From Deuterostichococcus epilithicus (lineage: Eukaryota > Chlorophyta > Trebouxiophyceae > Prasiolales > Stichococcaceae), in contig JAVTLE010000005.1 in the NCBI GenBank assembly GCA_033439295.1, positions 2,716,501-2,780,500 on the forward strand: 64,000 nt of DNA, given 5' to 3'. How positions within the stretch are numbered: the first letter of the stretch is position 1; every line of letters begins with the position of its first letter. The notes beneath the pieces were generated by a model, which saw nothing but the letters and a program-made list of their open reading frames with translations, did not search any database and was not told the origin of the DNA. A program made the position numbers and the translations under genes. Positions 43,101-54,717 of this stretch are shown here, in pieces.

Positions 43101-46100
43101 CTCTGCCATGCCCGGCAAGGCCGGCCGTTTACGCATCCAGTCCTGGTTCCCACTACATCAGGCACGCCTGGGGCTGTGCCTCGTGTCAGGGGCAGTCTGC
43201 AGCCATGCGCCGCGTCCCTCATGGCGCCTCAAGGGCAGGCTGCAGCCATGCGCCGTGTCCCTCATGGCGCTTGCGCGTTGAAGAGGTTTTGCCCGCATTC
43301 GCCTGCAGGGACGCGATGCTGGACCTGGGGCTGGCGTGCGACGGCGGCAAGGACTCGTTGTCCATGGCGGCCAGTGCCGGCGGCGAGACCGTCATGGCGC
43401 CCGGCAACCTGGTCGTGTCCGCCTACGCCCCCTGCCCTGACATCACCCTCACGGTGCGGCCGCAGCCCCGTTGCAGCTGCTGCCCTCCATACTGGGCACG
43501 GTCGACTCTCGGACCAGGATGACGAAACATTACAGTATTCTGTTGCCTTCCTAATGAGCCACACGCCATGAAAACTCACACAATGTGTTCCGACTGGTCC
43601 AGGGTCCTGCAGCTCCTCCTGCCAAGGTGCATGAGCGCATCGCCCGCACACGAAGATGTGTCTCGGGTGCATTTCACCACTCTCTTTGCCAAAGGCTTTA
43701 TGACACAGGGCATCCCGCCTGCAGGTGGACCCTGCGCTGCGGCTGCCGGGCAGCGGGCGGCTCATACACGTGGACCTGGCAGCGGGCGGCGCCCGGCGGC
43801 TGGGCGGCTCCTGCCTCGCCCAGGTCTTCCAGCAGGTGTGCACACAAACCTGTCAGAGCAACGAGGGAGCTTACCACCTTGGAAAGGTCATGGTGGACAG
43901 ATGCTTCTGGCAGTTCACAATTAAGGGTCAGAAGTCCACATGCCACTCAGCCCGACTTGGCGGGTTCAGAGAATATTGGGATCCGTGACGCTTCTGTCAG
44001 TCGGGCGTCCCATCACCACCTCGGCTGTCGCGCTGCTGCCTCTCGATGGACAGGGGCACTGCCCGACGCGCAGCTAGTCCTCACTTTCTTTGCTCTAATC
44101 ATGCAAAACGGGAATGTAACCCATAACTTCAATTTCAGAATTCGAGCGGTCCATATATATACTTTGTCACTTGGCGAAATATAGTGCGCACTGGCGCATG
44201 TCAAGGACATGCAGCAGTGTGAGTTTCTCATACCAGGGCTTGCTTGCATGTATACCACCAAGACAGCCTTGCCACACGAATCCTTACAGCCAGAGCCACT
44301 TTTCCCGGCCTCCTGACAGTTGGAGGGCGAGCAGAATGCTCTGGAAAGCAAATGATGCGCCTTCACAGGCCCCAAGGCCGGCTCCATGCCACATGGTCAT
44401 CGGGGTGACCAACTTTGGCGCAACATGCTATCATGGATCATACCTATCACTCCTCTCTTGCAGCAGTGCAACTGTTGCAGCAATGCAGTTGTGTGGCGGT
44501 GCTCACCACCACAACAACTCAATGCCTAGCGCTGCCTACCTCAGCAAGCTAAAGCCTCTCGCATGTCCGCCACAGTGGTGGTTGGTGTGACAGGATTGTG
44601 TCCACGTTCTGAATGCCCCCATCGCTTTGTTCGTCATGCGAACAGCTGGGCGACCAGTCGCCAGACGTGGAGGCGGGCACGCTGGCGGCGGCGTTCAATG
44701 CCACGCAGGCGCTGCTGCGGCAGCGGCGCATCAGCGCGGGCCACGACATCAGCGACGGCGGCATCGCGGTCGCGCTGCTAGAGATGGCCTTTGCCGGCAA
44801 CACCGGCATCCAGGTGCGCCACCCCGCCGCGGCTCTGCAGACCTGCAACCGCCTCGAACATGCAATGTGCTTGCGCTTCTCGTCCTGACACTCCAGGGGT
44901 TCGCAGTGTCAAAACGCATCGCGTACGAATGGCAAACCTCGGAGCCAGGGGACCGCGAGTCCCGCCTGTGGCGACTCAACGCCATTGATTGCACCGCAGG
45001 TTGACCTGCCGACGGCGACTGACCCGGTGGCGGCGCTTTTCGCGGAGGAGCTGGGGCTGCTGCTGGAGGTGGCACCGCAGCACGAGGCGGAGGTGCTGGC
45101 GGCGTATGCAGACGCCGGCGTGTCCGCGACCGTGGTCGGCTCGGTGTCAGCAGATGCGGACGTCAGCATCGCGGTCGGCGGCCAGCAGCAGATCTCAGGT
45201 GCGCAGCCACGGCGGCTGGCGTGCTGATCAGACGTGCTGTCGTGGTAGCGCAGAGTAGCCCTGGTTGTTTCAGGAGCAGCAAGTCCCGTGCGACTTGCAA
45301 CTCAGGCCTCGCGTGCGGTCAAAGGTGTTGAAGCGCTGCCAGATTTGGGGGCGCTGCCATCGTGACACCTGTATCGCAATCTCTGCATGGCCTTGACTGC
45401 CCAAGGCGCCCAACGACTGCTGTACACGAGAGACGCTGCCCCGTTGCACGCTGCTGCAGGCACGACTCTGGCGCTGCGGGACGTGTGGGAGGAGACCAGC
45501 TTCCGGCTAGAGCGGCTGCAGGCGGCGGAGGCCACGGTGGCGGAGGAGCAGGCAGGCCTCGCGGCGCGCACCGCGCCGCAGTGGCGCCTCAGCTTCACGC
45601 CGGAGTGGACGCCGCCCGAGGCGCTGGACGCCCAGGACAAAGTGTGCTTGCTGCTCCAGCAAATAGGAAAACACCCATCTCTGGAGCTTCATCCTTGGCA
45701 GGTTCATATCGCATGATGAATGTCAAGGACGCAGTTGGATCAGCGCCATTGGTCGCTGTCACTGTGCTGGTCGGAGGACGGGTGAAGCCAAGATTTTGCT
45801 GCTCCAATGCCGCAGGTGCGGGTGGCCATCATCCGGGAGGAGGGCAGCAACGGGGACCGGGAGATGTCGTCGGCGATCTACGCCGCGGGCATGGAGCCGT
45901 GGGACATCACCATGTCCGACCTGCTGGACGGCCGCGCCGCCCTCGACTCCTTCCAGGGTGCGCCAGCCGACTGCGGCTCCAGCTCGTGAGATGTCATCTC
46001 AAATTGTCAGCGTGTGCGCTGTGCGGGCCGCGTCATGCTGTCGATGGCGCAAAGACGTTGCCTGTCCTGCTGCTGGGCTGTGCGGGCCACTGGGCTTGGC

Positions 46101-47839
46101 GGATGCAAGTTGGGGACATTGGGTGATATACGTTCCTTGTCAACGTTGTTCCTTGTCAACGTTCCTTGTCAACGTTCCTTGTCAACCGTGCAGGCATCGT
46201 ATTCGTGGGCGGCTTCAGCTACGCTGACGTGCTGGAGAGCGCCAAGGTGTGTAAAAATGCCATGCGGCAGTGCCTCAGTGTCACTCTGTGGCTTACACTG
46301 CTTGCAGCCAGTCCACTCTTCTCGCAGGACAGCAGCCTATGCATCGAAAGTGCAACAGCGACTGAGCCACATCGGAGCCTCTGCCAGAATGTCAGTACTG
46401 CCAGCATGCAGGAGAGCTCCTTAGGATTCCACAGGGTTCGCTGGCTGCCACCTGCAGGGCTGGGCGGGCACCATCAGGTACAACGGCAGCCTGTGGGCGC
46501 AGTTCCAGGCCTTCTACGGCCGCGACGACACCTGGTCCCTGGGCGTCTGCAACGGCTGCCAGCTCATGGCGCTGCTGGGCTGGGTGCCCGGCACCGGCAG
46601 CGATGGCGGGGGGGTGCCGCTGCTGCCCAGCCAGCAGCAGCCGCGCTTCCTGCACAACGAGTCCGGCCGGTGCGCGTCCTCAGCTTTGGCAAATCGTAGT
46701 TTGTGGCAGTATTTGAGGCGCTTCACTGCCTGTTCTGCTCATGGCTGAGTCGGCGCGGCAGCTGCAAGCGTCGCTGCCGTCAGCTTGGTGACGCCCATGC
46801 CATGCCATCGAGCCTCCATTGCTGCTGCTGTCAGCTTGACGGTGCTCATGCCATGTCATCCGCATCCACTGCAGATGGTGGGCACTCGCTCTAGCTGGGC
46901 GACAAAGAGCTTGACGGGCCTGCCACACCTCAGTCTGCGCGCTGGCATCAGCCCAACAAAACTCGAGAGGCACTGATAAAGCGCCCTGGCAGAGCCTGTT
47001 GGTCCGTCTCCCACAGGTTCGAGAGCCGCTGGACGACGGTGGAGGTGCAGGGGGGCAGCCCCGCCGTCATGCTGGCGGGCATGGGCGGCAGCAACCTGGG
47101 CATCTGGTGCGCCCACGGCGAGGGCCGCTGCTTCTTCCCGGACGCCAGCGTCCGCTCGACCGTCCTCGACGGTGGCCTCGCCCCCGTGCGGTGAGCACCC
47201 CTGCTGCGTCAGTGCAACCTAAACCCTATACCTAAATCCTATCGCATCTGGGACCAGCGATGGACTAGACATGCATGCTGCTGTTAGCCTCTGGTTGCCC
47301 CCTCTGCCTCTGTCTGGACCTGGTGGCGAGCCTCTCGTGCAGAAACGCACCCGGATCTTTTGTGTACGACACCGAGTGACGGGCTGCCCACGTGGCATGC
47401 CGCAGGTACACGAACCCTGCAGGCGAGTCGACCGAGGAGTACCCTTTCAACCCCAACGGCAGCGCTGACGGCATCGCCGCCCTCTGCTCTCCCAATGGGT
47501 GCGTGACCACGCCTGCTGACAAGTTTGATGCAGTTCATGCTTGTGCCCTGATGCAGCCGGCCGCTACAGGCATGCTGGTGCCTGTCAAAAGTCTGTGGCT
47601 CATGCCTGAAGTGAGGTTGCTGCGATCGCTGAGTTGACGCAACTATTCGGTATGCATCGGCAAATGGCGCTTCTGAATTCAGGCGGCACCTGGCAATCAT
47701 GCCGCACCCGGAGCGGTGCTACCTGGCATGGCAGAACCCATGGGCGCCGGAGGACGCGGGTCTGACGCCCGACGGGCCAGGGCCCTGGCTACGGCTGTTC
47801 CAGAATGCGCGCACCTGGGCGGAGGGCCACCGGGCCTAG
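37186..47839 (+). CDS. PURL: Phosphoribosylformylglycinamidine (FGAM) synthase, PurL type
   Basis: Seen: about 28 exons encoding a complete eukaryotic-type PurL of roughly 1,300 residues. In order: PurS-like N-domain ([43 protein letters not shown]); linker [20 protein letters not shown] and [12 protein letters not shown]; synthase domain [71 protein letters not shown]; second half [11 protein letters not shown] and [22 protein letters not shown]-terminal class I glutaminase with [17 protein letters not shown], nucleophile Cys in [12 protein letters not shown], and His/Glu in MPHPERC. The stop is TAG at 47837. Known: it converts FGAR, glutamine and ATP to FGAM in purine synthesis, and plant enzymes are plastid or mitochondrial. 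The start at 37186 gives a basic leader ([14 protein letters not shown]) but an upstream exon is possible. Confidence 0.93.
41819..41860 (+). repeat. Two-copy 21-bp tandem repeat in an FGAM synthase intron
   Basis: The unit CTGGCGGGAGYCGGTCAACT(C) occurs twice back to back with one change. It lies within an intron between the exons ending near 41720 and starting near 41890. Confidence 0.6.
43191..43276 (+). repeat. Two-copy 43-bp tandem repeat in an FGAM synthase intron
   Basis: Two adjacent 43-base units share CTGCAGCCATGCGCCGYGTC followed by CCTCATGGCGC. They sit just before the exon beginning near 43310 and appear to be a recent local duplication. Confidence 0.65.
43507..43616 (+). repeat. 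Dispersed repeat, copy B
   Basis: About 110 bases in an FGAM synthase intron, in the same orientation as copy A at 37071-37176. Both copies can be read as a short open frame with DQDDETLQY and SH before a stop. No terminal inverted repeats or target-site duplication are obvious. Confidence 0.8.
46131..46186 (+). repeat. Four-copy short tandem repeat next to a splice acceptor
   Basis: The 12-13 base unit GTTCCTTGTCAAC occurs four times, one with a 3-base insertion. It ends just before the TGCAG acceptor of the exon encoding [18 protein letters not shown]. It replaces the usual pyrimidine tract. Confidence 0.7.
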
Positions 47840-48640
47840 TACCGGACGAGACACAGCGTGCTGCTGATGGAGCCACTTGCATCTTGGCTCAAGTGGCGGA
47901 GACCATTAAAGGACCTTGCTGCCTGCAGCAGTGAGTTGTACATTGGCAGCTCAGAATTTCTCAGGGCGAGCTGCGTGACTACGAAATGTGAGTAATTAAG
48001 CGGCGCGGGAGCTGTGAGATACGATTGCTGTTCAGCCGGCCCGGGTGCGCACCGTCGCACTCAAGCGGCTTGACTTCAAAACTGTCCGACCCTTTCCTGG
48101 CGCATCATGCTGCAATCGTAGTCAACACACTTGCCAACTGACAGGCCTGACCTGCATGAACTGCTGTCACACCTGGTCCAGCTGGCTCGGGTCTGGGTGA
48201 GCATGGGGCATGCCGCTGGTGGCAATTCTCAAATTTTGGCAGAGCACAGATTGGCTTTTAAAATGTATTCACTTGCCTTTGACCTGAGCGTCGAAGTCTC
48301 GCGCGGCTGAAGATTGGCGCGCAGCTGCACGACAACGCGTCACAGCAACCTGCATCGGTGGCTGGCCACCGATGCACTGCATTGGAGACACGTCTCACGC
48401 AGCACACTGAGCGCGCAGCGTTCATCACCTTTCTGCCTGCACTTCAGTGAGAGAAGTCCGAAGATCAGATGTTGGGCCTACCGCCCGTGCTCAGGTGGGC
48501 TGGCATGTCAGTGGCGCAGGTGGCATTCCAACACCAGCCGGCACATGCCCATATAGCCGCTGCTTGGTATCGAGCGCCATGCTTATGTTGCTCGAAGCCG
48601 AGAAATAGTCATAATATTTGATACGCCGCCATCACGTCGG
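47840..48640. other. Intergenic region between FGAM synthase and the EndoG-like gene
   Basis: About 800 bases between tandem plus-strand genes. It should hold the FGAM synthase 3' UTR, the EndoG-like promoter and probably its first coding exon, which I could not identify. No repeat or RNA gene was recognised. Confidence 0.4.
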
Positions 48641-51600
48641 CAGGGGAGTTGGAATCGGAGCAGTAGTCGGTGCGGCGGCTGGCGTCGGCCTCACGACATA
48701 CCTGCAGCAGCAGGGTAAAAAGGTTTTAGGAACTCACGCTCGACGAACCAGACAGCAGCATCTTTTAATGCAATAGTGACAGGACATGTAAATACCGGTC
48801 ACGTCGCAGGGAGGCGCGCGCCTAAGCAGCTTGCGCCCAGCAACAATGCGGTTTTCAAATTTGGTGAGCCAGGAAGGCGTTCACTACGGTTGATGACCAT
48901 GCGCGCGTCTTGTCTGTGGTATCGCAAGTCTCTTTTCAAAATATCGATGCGCAACAGTCGGCCTCCGCATCAATCGAGATGTCTTATTCAAACGACAACG
49001 CATGCAGGCATGCCAATCAGCGACGTGCTGCGGGAATACGATCAGTTCGCCGTATCCTTTGACACGCGGCTGCGCAATCCCCGATGGTGCGCTTGTAAAT
49101 TGACATCATGTGCTGCTGCTGGCGGCATGCCTGAGAAGACCGCTTTGCGGCACGAAACGAGCTGCTGCTGAGACCATCTGAGCATCTGATCACCATGCAA
49201 TGACATTCTCAGGGTGCTGGAGCGGGTGACGAAAGACGGCTCATCGGGCGCCGGCAACAGGGCGGCAGCCGTCTTTGTTGAAGACGACGGCATTGATGTC
49301 CGCTTTCGCAACAAGCTGACCGACTTCCAGATGAGCGGCTTCGACCGCGGCCACATGGTCAGTCATGCACATCATGCGCACTGCCGTGCCCGCTGCTCTG
49401 AATCCGAGATGCAGCAGTGCGCCAGACTGCGCCATCGGCAGATGCATGTGCAAGTGAGGCGCAGACATGACACGAATACTGCTGCGCAAGCGCAGGAACA
49501 ATGGGCCAGTCTTTTCGGTGTGCCCTGCCTCGCCTTAATATCGCAAATGCACAACCTGTTGCATACAGGCGCCGGCGGCAAACCACAAGGGCTCGCAGAA
49601 GGCGCTGGAGGAGACCTTCAAGCTGACCAACATCTCGCCGCAGGTTGGCAAGGGTTTCAACCGGTGCGCTGTTGCAAGTGGCTCCCATACAACTTGCATG
49701 TGCAACGTCTGATGCTGCTGCGGAATTCACTCGAAGGTCTGCTTGCTGCAGACATGCAGCTCTGCTGTTGCAGTGCAGCTTACAGCTCACATTGTTTTTC
49801 CCATCTTGAACGCCGCCACATTTGACTCTGTGCGTCGCCTCGCAGGGACTATTGGGCGCGTTTCGAGCATTTTGTGAAGAAGCTGACTGATACCTGCGAC
49901 GAGGTGCGACGTGCTCCTGAAGCAACTATGCAATCGTGATGCGGCCCGGGGCATGTTGTACAAGAGGTACAACACAGTCTGTCCAATGCCATTCGACAAA
50001 CGGATGTCGTCATGCTTGCAGCGCGCAGGATTCTTCAATCCCACTACAGTTTCAACTTCACTCCCTGCAGGTCTTTGTGGTCACGGGGCCGCTTTACCTC
50101 CCAAGGCTCACACGCAACGGCTACAATATGGGCTTTTCGCTGATCGGTGAGGTGCGGCATCGTCGGTGGCAGACCCTGCAGTGCTGCAAGCGTCCTGGAG
50201 CCTGTCGAGCACTGGAGAATCTGTGGTGTGTGGTGTATCGGAATGCTACCTCATCATGACAGCATATAAGCTTGCCAGCTGCTTTGGAATGCGAGCCAGG
50301 CTGAACTTTAGCCTGCGCCGCATGTACCGAGATTGTGACCAGCACTCTCGGTGCCAATAGACCGGGTTTGTGCGACAAATCGGTGGGTCCTCATGGGTGG
50401 GCCCTCTCGTGGGCAGGTGCCCAACTTGGTGGCGGTGCCGACGCACTTCTTCAAGGTGGTGCTGGCTGAGAGCAAGTCCCGCAACATGCTGGGCGCAAAG
50501 CAGGCGCGTGGTGCCACTCTCTGCTGTGAAGCCCTGGGAAAGAGACGACATGGATATCAGCTGCTCAACCTCTGCAGCCACTCTGACCTAGGCTCATTTG
50601 CAGTGCTGCCCCTTGCTCTCTGAAATGGAAGGTATGTCATGATGACGGGCGGCCCCTTGAAATGAGATGGTTCAGCTGGTGTGCAGACAGTGGTGGGCGC
50701 TTTTGTGATGCCGAACGCGCCGATCAACCCAGACACAGCGCTGACAGCGTTCGCGGTGCCGCTCGAGGCGCTGGAATCTGCCTCCGGCCTGCGCTTTTTC
50801 CCGGTGCGCACTGCCGCACCAATCGGACCGCCAGCATGTCAGATCGAGCAGCTGATCAGCAAAGGTCTGCAAAGGCCTTGATCCGAAAACCTCAGAAGTG
50901 CGGCTTATCGTTGTGAGGAAATTGTTTCTGATTCTCGATCAGGCTGCTGCTGCGAACCGCTGTTGCCGAAGCGCTTGCCCTGTTTGTGAACGCACCGTGC
51001 ACTGGCGCAGGATGCATTCCAGGAATACTCATTTTGTCTGTTCAGGAGTACTTGACGCCGCCGAAGCGCGGGGCGCTCGACTCCTCGGCGCTGGGCTGGC
51101 AGCGGGAGGGTCGCTCCCGCAGCAGGCACGTCCAGGTGCGGCCTTCTACAAGTACCATGCCCCACACCGCCAGCACCACGCAAAACCTCCTTCCTCAAAC
51201 ACCTGCCTGCAGTCGCGCACTGAAGCGTGCACATTCCGACCTGGGCGTTGTGGGTGACGAAAGCGCACCCCAGCAATCGTGCAGCAACAATTTGAGGCGT
51301 CCCCTGGACTGCGGCTGCAGGACTTCAACTACTTCCTGGACAACCAGCCAGTCAGTGCATCAGCGAGCAGCCGGCTACTTGCGGACCCGCAGAAGCCGAA
51401 GCGAGGTGCGGCGTCTGCTGTGCGTCAGCGCCTGCCGGCCGCTGTGCTGTGTGCAGTGCCTGCATGCATGCGGGTGGTGGTCAACGGTGCATGTGATTGC
51501 CTGGGGTGCCCACATGCGCCTCCTGACGAGTCATATTGGTACTTGTGGTTTGAGAAGGGCGACCGAGGAAGGTCACGCCGTCGCCAGAGGACAGCACATC

Positions 51601-51946
51601 GGCAGTGGAGACCCTCAAAGGTGCACCATCCTGCTCGAGCTTTCCGGATATCACGTGGCAGACGTCCAGACTTGAAGCTGGAGGTGTCCGCACGCCGACG
51701 ATGCGTCACGAAACCATCATCTGTCTCCCTCGCAGTCCTGACACGTCATGAAACGCGTCTGCAGGCGGCTGGGGCACCGTGCATGTGTGCGATCACGTGT
51801 CATGCCGGCTTCCACCGCCTGAGTTCTGGAAGGCTCCTGCCGAGCGGTCCGTGTCGGCGCCGCTGCCAACACCGGTGGGCGCGCCGGTAGAAGCAGCGCA
51901 GCCGCAGGGGCAGCCCAGCGGCCACAGAAGGACCGGCAGCGTCTGA
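48641..51946 (+). CDS. EndoG/EXOG-type mitochondrial DNA/RNA non-specific endonuclease
   Basis: Seen: exons from about 48644. The first supported exon encodes a glycine-rich membrane-like segment (GVGIGAVVGAAAGVGLTTYL). Then come NNAVFKFG joined to MPISDVLREYDQFAVSFDTR, LRNPRW joined to VLERVTKDG, and the catalytic motif SGFDRGHM (His general base, about 49340). Next are ALEETFKLTNISPQVGKGFN, DYWARFEHFVKKLTDTCDE, VFVVTGPLYLPRLTRNGYN, VPNLVAVPTHFFKVVLAESK, VVGAFVMPNAPINPDTAL, ESASGLRFFP, and a C-terminal part with VCDHVSCRLPPPEFWK before a TGA at 51944. Known: this beta-beta-alpha-Me nuclease family acts in mitochondria and in DNA degradation during cell death. The ATG-bearing first exon is missing from my model, so the 5' limit is provisional. 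EXOG-like and EndoG-like subtypes cannot be separated by eye. Confidence 0.8.
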
Positions 51947-52147
51947 AACTCTGCTTGAATGGTAGTGCAGACATACGCACGCTTGCGGCAGGGGCCACTT
52001 GCAGTCTGAAGCCCGTCTGCCAGAACAGGGTTCGTAAACCCCCAGCTTCCAAATCAATCGCAGGGGCGATGAGGTGGGTGCTGTGTTTGGCCACGGCAAT
52101 CTGCAGGTGCAATGGATGTGCAGTGGACTAGTAAAACGATCGACATC

Positions 52148-54397
52148 ATGGCAGCCATGACAAGCTCGTTTCAGAGCCGGTCGATCTGCGGAGCCCACAG
52201 GCCCGTGTTTGGCAGCACCAATCAGCGAGCCCATCATGCACGTCAGCACACCTGCCAGAGCCAGGCCGCTCCGGCCTCGTCTGATGCTGCCGCGGTGCAG
52301 CTGCCGGTGCTCGGGCGCCGCGAAGCACTGCTAGGCCTTGCGGCAGCAACCTTGGGCCTGACCACGGGCTCCCCCGCGTCACTCCATGCGCTGGCGAAGG
52401 ACACAGCCGAAGTGGGCACTTACCTGCCCAAGGCGGACGGTGTCGAGGCGAGATTTGTCAGTTCTGAGACAGCAAGGACAATGAGACACCTGCATGTCGC
52501 TTGACCGAGCTGACGCCACGGCGCACCAGCTCAACAGCGCCCCCACTTTCACATGTTGCCTGTCGCAGGGCTTCAGCTTGTTCGTGCCGGACCGCAGCAA
52601 GACTCCAGTGAGCTTCGGGCCCTGTACCGCATAATAGCAGGCTTGAAGTCGTTGCCAAGGTCGCCATCTTTGTGCAAAGCGCTTGCCTGGCTCGTATTGA
52701 CGCCCGCTGAACTTGGTTGCAGGCTCTCCGCGCCGGCACAGTGGACCGGGAGAACCCCTACCGGCTCTCGCTGCCTTCGTCCTGGCGGGAGAAGCAGGTG
52801 AGAATCTGCAGCATGTCCTGTGCACAGATCGACCCGGCTGCGCCACTCGTGACATCGAGGATGCAGCATGGCACCCGCAAATCAGGGACAAGCATGACCT
52901 GTGCTGTCTTCTCGCGCTGCGCAGGTAGCCAACATTCAGTCGGGCAACTACTGCCAGCCGCGGTGCGCCGAGCCCTGGACGGAGGTCATTTTTGAGAACC
53001 CAGCAGAGGGCAAGGTCCAGGTGATGCTCTGCCTTTGTACACTTGTGCACGCTGCAATGCGCGGGTAGCATGAGACATCACCCGGCATGCCTCACACTGT
53101 CGACACCTCTGCTGCTAATGGCCGTTTGCGAGCGATGGCGGGGCACAGGGGGCATGGCATGGCCTGCAGGGTGCACAGTGCCCGGCCGAGCCTGACCTGC
53201 AGTTGTGTGCCACTGCAGGTGATCGTGTCGCCGCTGGTGCGGCTGACGAATGCGTCGGACCCGCCGCTCGAGGACGTTGGCACGCCGGAGGGCCTGCTTA
53301 ACTCACTCGGCTCGTACATCACCGGTGCGCGCTGTTGCTAGGTCGATCAGTTCGGCAGCTTGCGTTTCGAGACGTCAGGGAAAGGTAGTTTACGGGGCAG
53401 CTGTTGCATGGGGACGTATTGATGCGCGCCCAGCAACTGCCTGCATCATGGTCCCACCGAAAGCCCGAGCCAGCCGCTGCCGCAGAACCAGCGACAATGT
53501 GTGTGACTGCGTGTGCCCACTGGTCATCCCTGCTGTGTCATCTGCCGCAGGCACATACCTGGACGAGGAGGATGTGAGTATCATCTTGAAATATATTTGG
53601 TTTCAGCCGCAGTCCTGTCCAGGCTGAGCTGTACGAGCATGGTTTGATGCTTGCATCACCAGTCGCATCCAGCAAGACGCAAATGCAGCACTTAATTGCT
53701 GGCGTGCAGGTTAGGAGCATTGAGAAGAAGAAGTACGACGGTCGCTCGGTGCGCACCCTCCCAAGCGTCATCTGTGTTCTGCGCCGTGACAATGTTCGTG
53801 CGTCCTCTGTGTGTGATGAGCGCTCCATTTGCATGTGCTGTCTATATGTGCCCGAGCAGTCACTGGCGCACGCCTGTCATTACAGCATTGCGCGCAGCTT
53901 GCACCTGCATGATGTTCATGTTGCATGCGGCCTGCAGTATTACCAATACGAGGCGTACGCGACGTACGGGACGCTGGGTCCGCACACGCTCACAAGCGTG
54001 ACAGTCAAGGTGAGCCGTCAGCGGCATGGGCACCATCAATTGAGCGGACTGCCAGGAGAAAAACCCCATAGCAGCTGCAGCCTGCCGTGTGGAACGGCCT
54101 GTGACGGACTGCGTCTGTGTGTGCACATCCAGGGCGATCTGCTGATGATGCTGGCCATTTCGGCAAACGACAAGCAGTGGGCAAAGGGCGAGAAGAGGCT
54201 GCGCCAGGTGTGGTCGTTTGCTGTCAGCTTTTCTTTGGAGCGAGCGAAACATGCGCACCGCATACTCACCTGCTGGCTTGCTGTTGCTAGCGGCACGACT
54301 GTGAAAGCTGCAGCAACGTGTACGCTGATATGCCAAACCTCGTGCTGAGTCTTCAGTGCTTCTGCAGATGCTGGACACATTCCGTGCGTCGGCATGA
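52148..54397 (+). CDS. PPD6: PsbP domain-containing thylakoid lumen protein, PPD6-like
   Basis: Seen: about seven exons. Exon 1 starts MAAMTSSFQSRSICGAH, a Ser/Arg/Ala-rich chloroplast transit peptide. It is followed by a twin-arginine lumen-targeting leader, RREALLGLAAATLGLTTG, ending at an Ala-x-Ala-like site. The mature part reads TYLPKADGVE, GFSLFVPDRSKTPALRA, then ANIQSGNYCQPRCAEPWTE, VIVSPLVRLTNASDPPLED, SIEKKKYDGRSYYQYEAY, LLMMLAISANDKQWAKGEK, MLDTFRASA. The paired cysteines in NYCQPRCAEPW are the PPD6-specific feature. Known: PPD6 is a lumenal PsbP-domain protein with a redox-active disulfide. An in-frame ATG at 52112 exists, but 52148 gives the cleaner leader. The first intron has two in-frame donor options, a GC donor at 52448 or a GT donor at 52457. 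The gene follows the nuclease gene in tandem with only about 200 bases between. Confidence 0.87.
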
Positions 54398-54717
54398 AGT
54401 GCCCCATCTATGTCAGGCCACCCTATGTTGGTGACGCATCTCAGAGCAGACTGATGGTACCCTCTGCTGACGGCGCTGGTCAGTGATTGCTACCAGAGTG
54501 TACATGATCGACTGTGAGCCTGCAGATGCAAAGGATTGCAAAGCTCATGGTAACTCAAAACCTTGGATCGGAAAACACACACCCCTTACAAAGCCATAAC
54601 CCTGTACACTAAAGACAGACACCGACCCTGCTGCACTCTTCGATGCCGCACCCTTGCGAGGGACCGAATGGCCGTCCCAGCTGAGACACCCTCAAAAGAT
54701 CCGATACTAACCGACAG
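54398..54717. other. Convergent 3' region between PPD6 and VPS18
   Basis: About 320 bases between stop codons. It contains the probable VPS18 poly(A) signal (TGTAA on the minus strand, 54600-54596). No coding feature was recognised. Confidence 0.5.
54596..54600 (-). terminator. TGTAA poly(A) signal of VPS18
   Basis: TTACA on the plus strand reads TGTAA on the minus strand, about 120 bases downstream of the VPS18 stop. This is a typical green-algal distance. Confidence 0.5.

Noticed and set aside
41819-43276. Short direct repeats considered as a CRISPR-like array
   Set aside because: The units are two-copy tandem duplications without spacers, in introns of a eukaryotic gene.
48314-48553. An 80-codon plus-strand open frame as the first EndoG-like exon
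   Set aside because: It is Arg/Ser/His-rich and could be a mitochondrial leader, but no convincing in-phase donor to the exon near 48644 was found.
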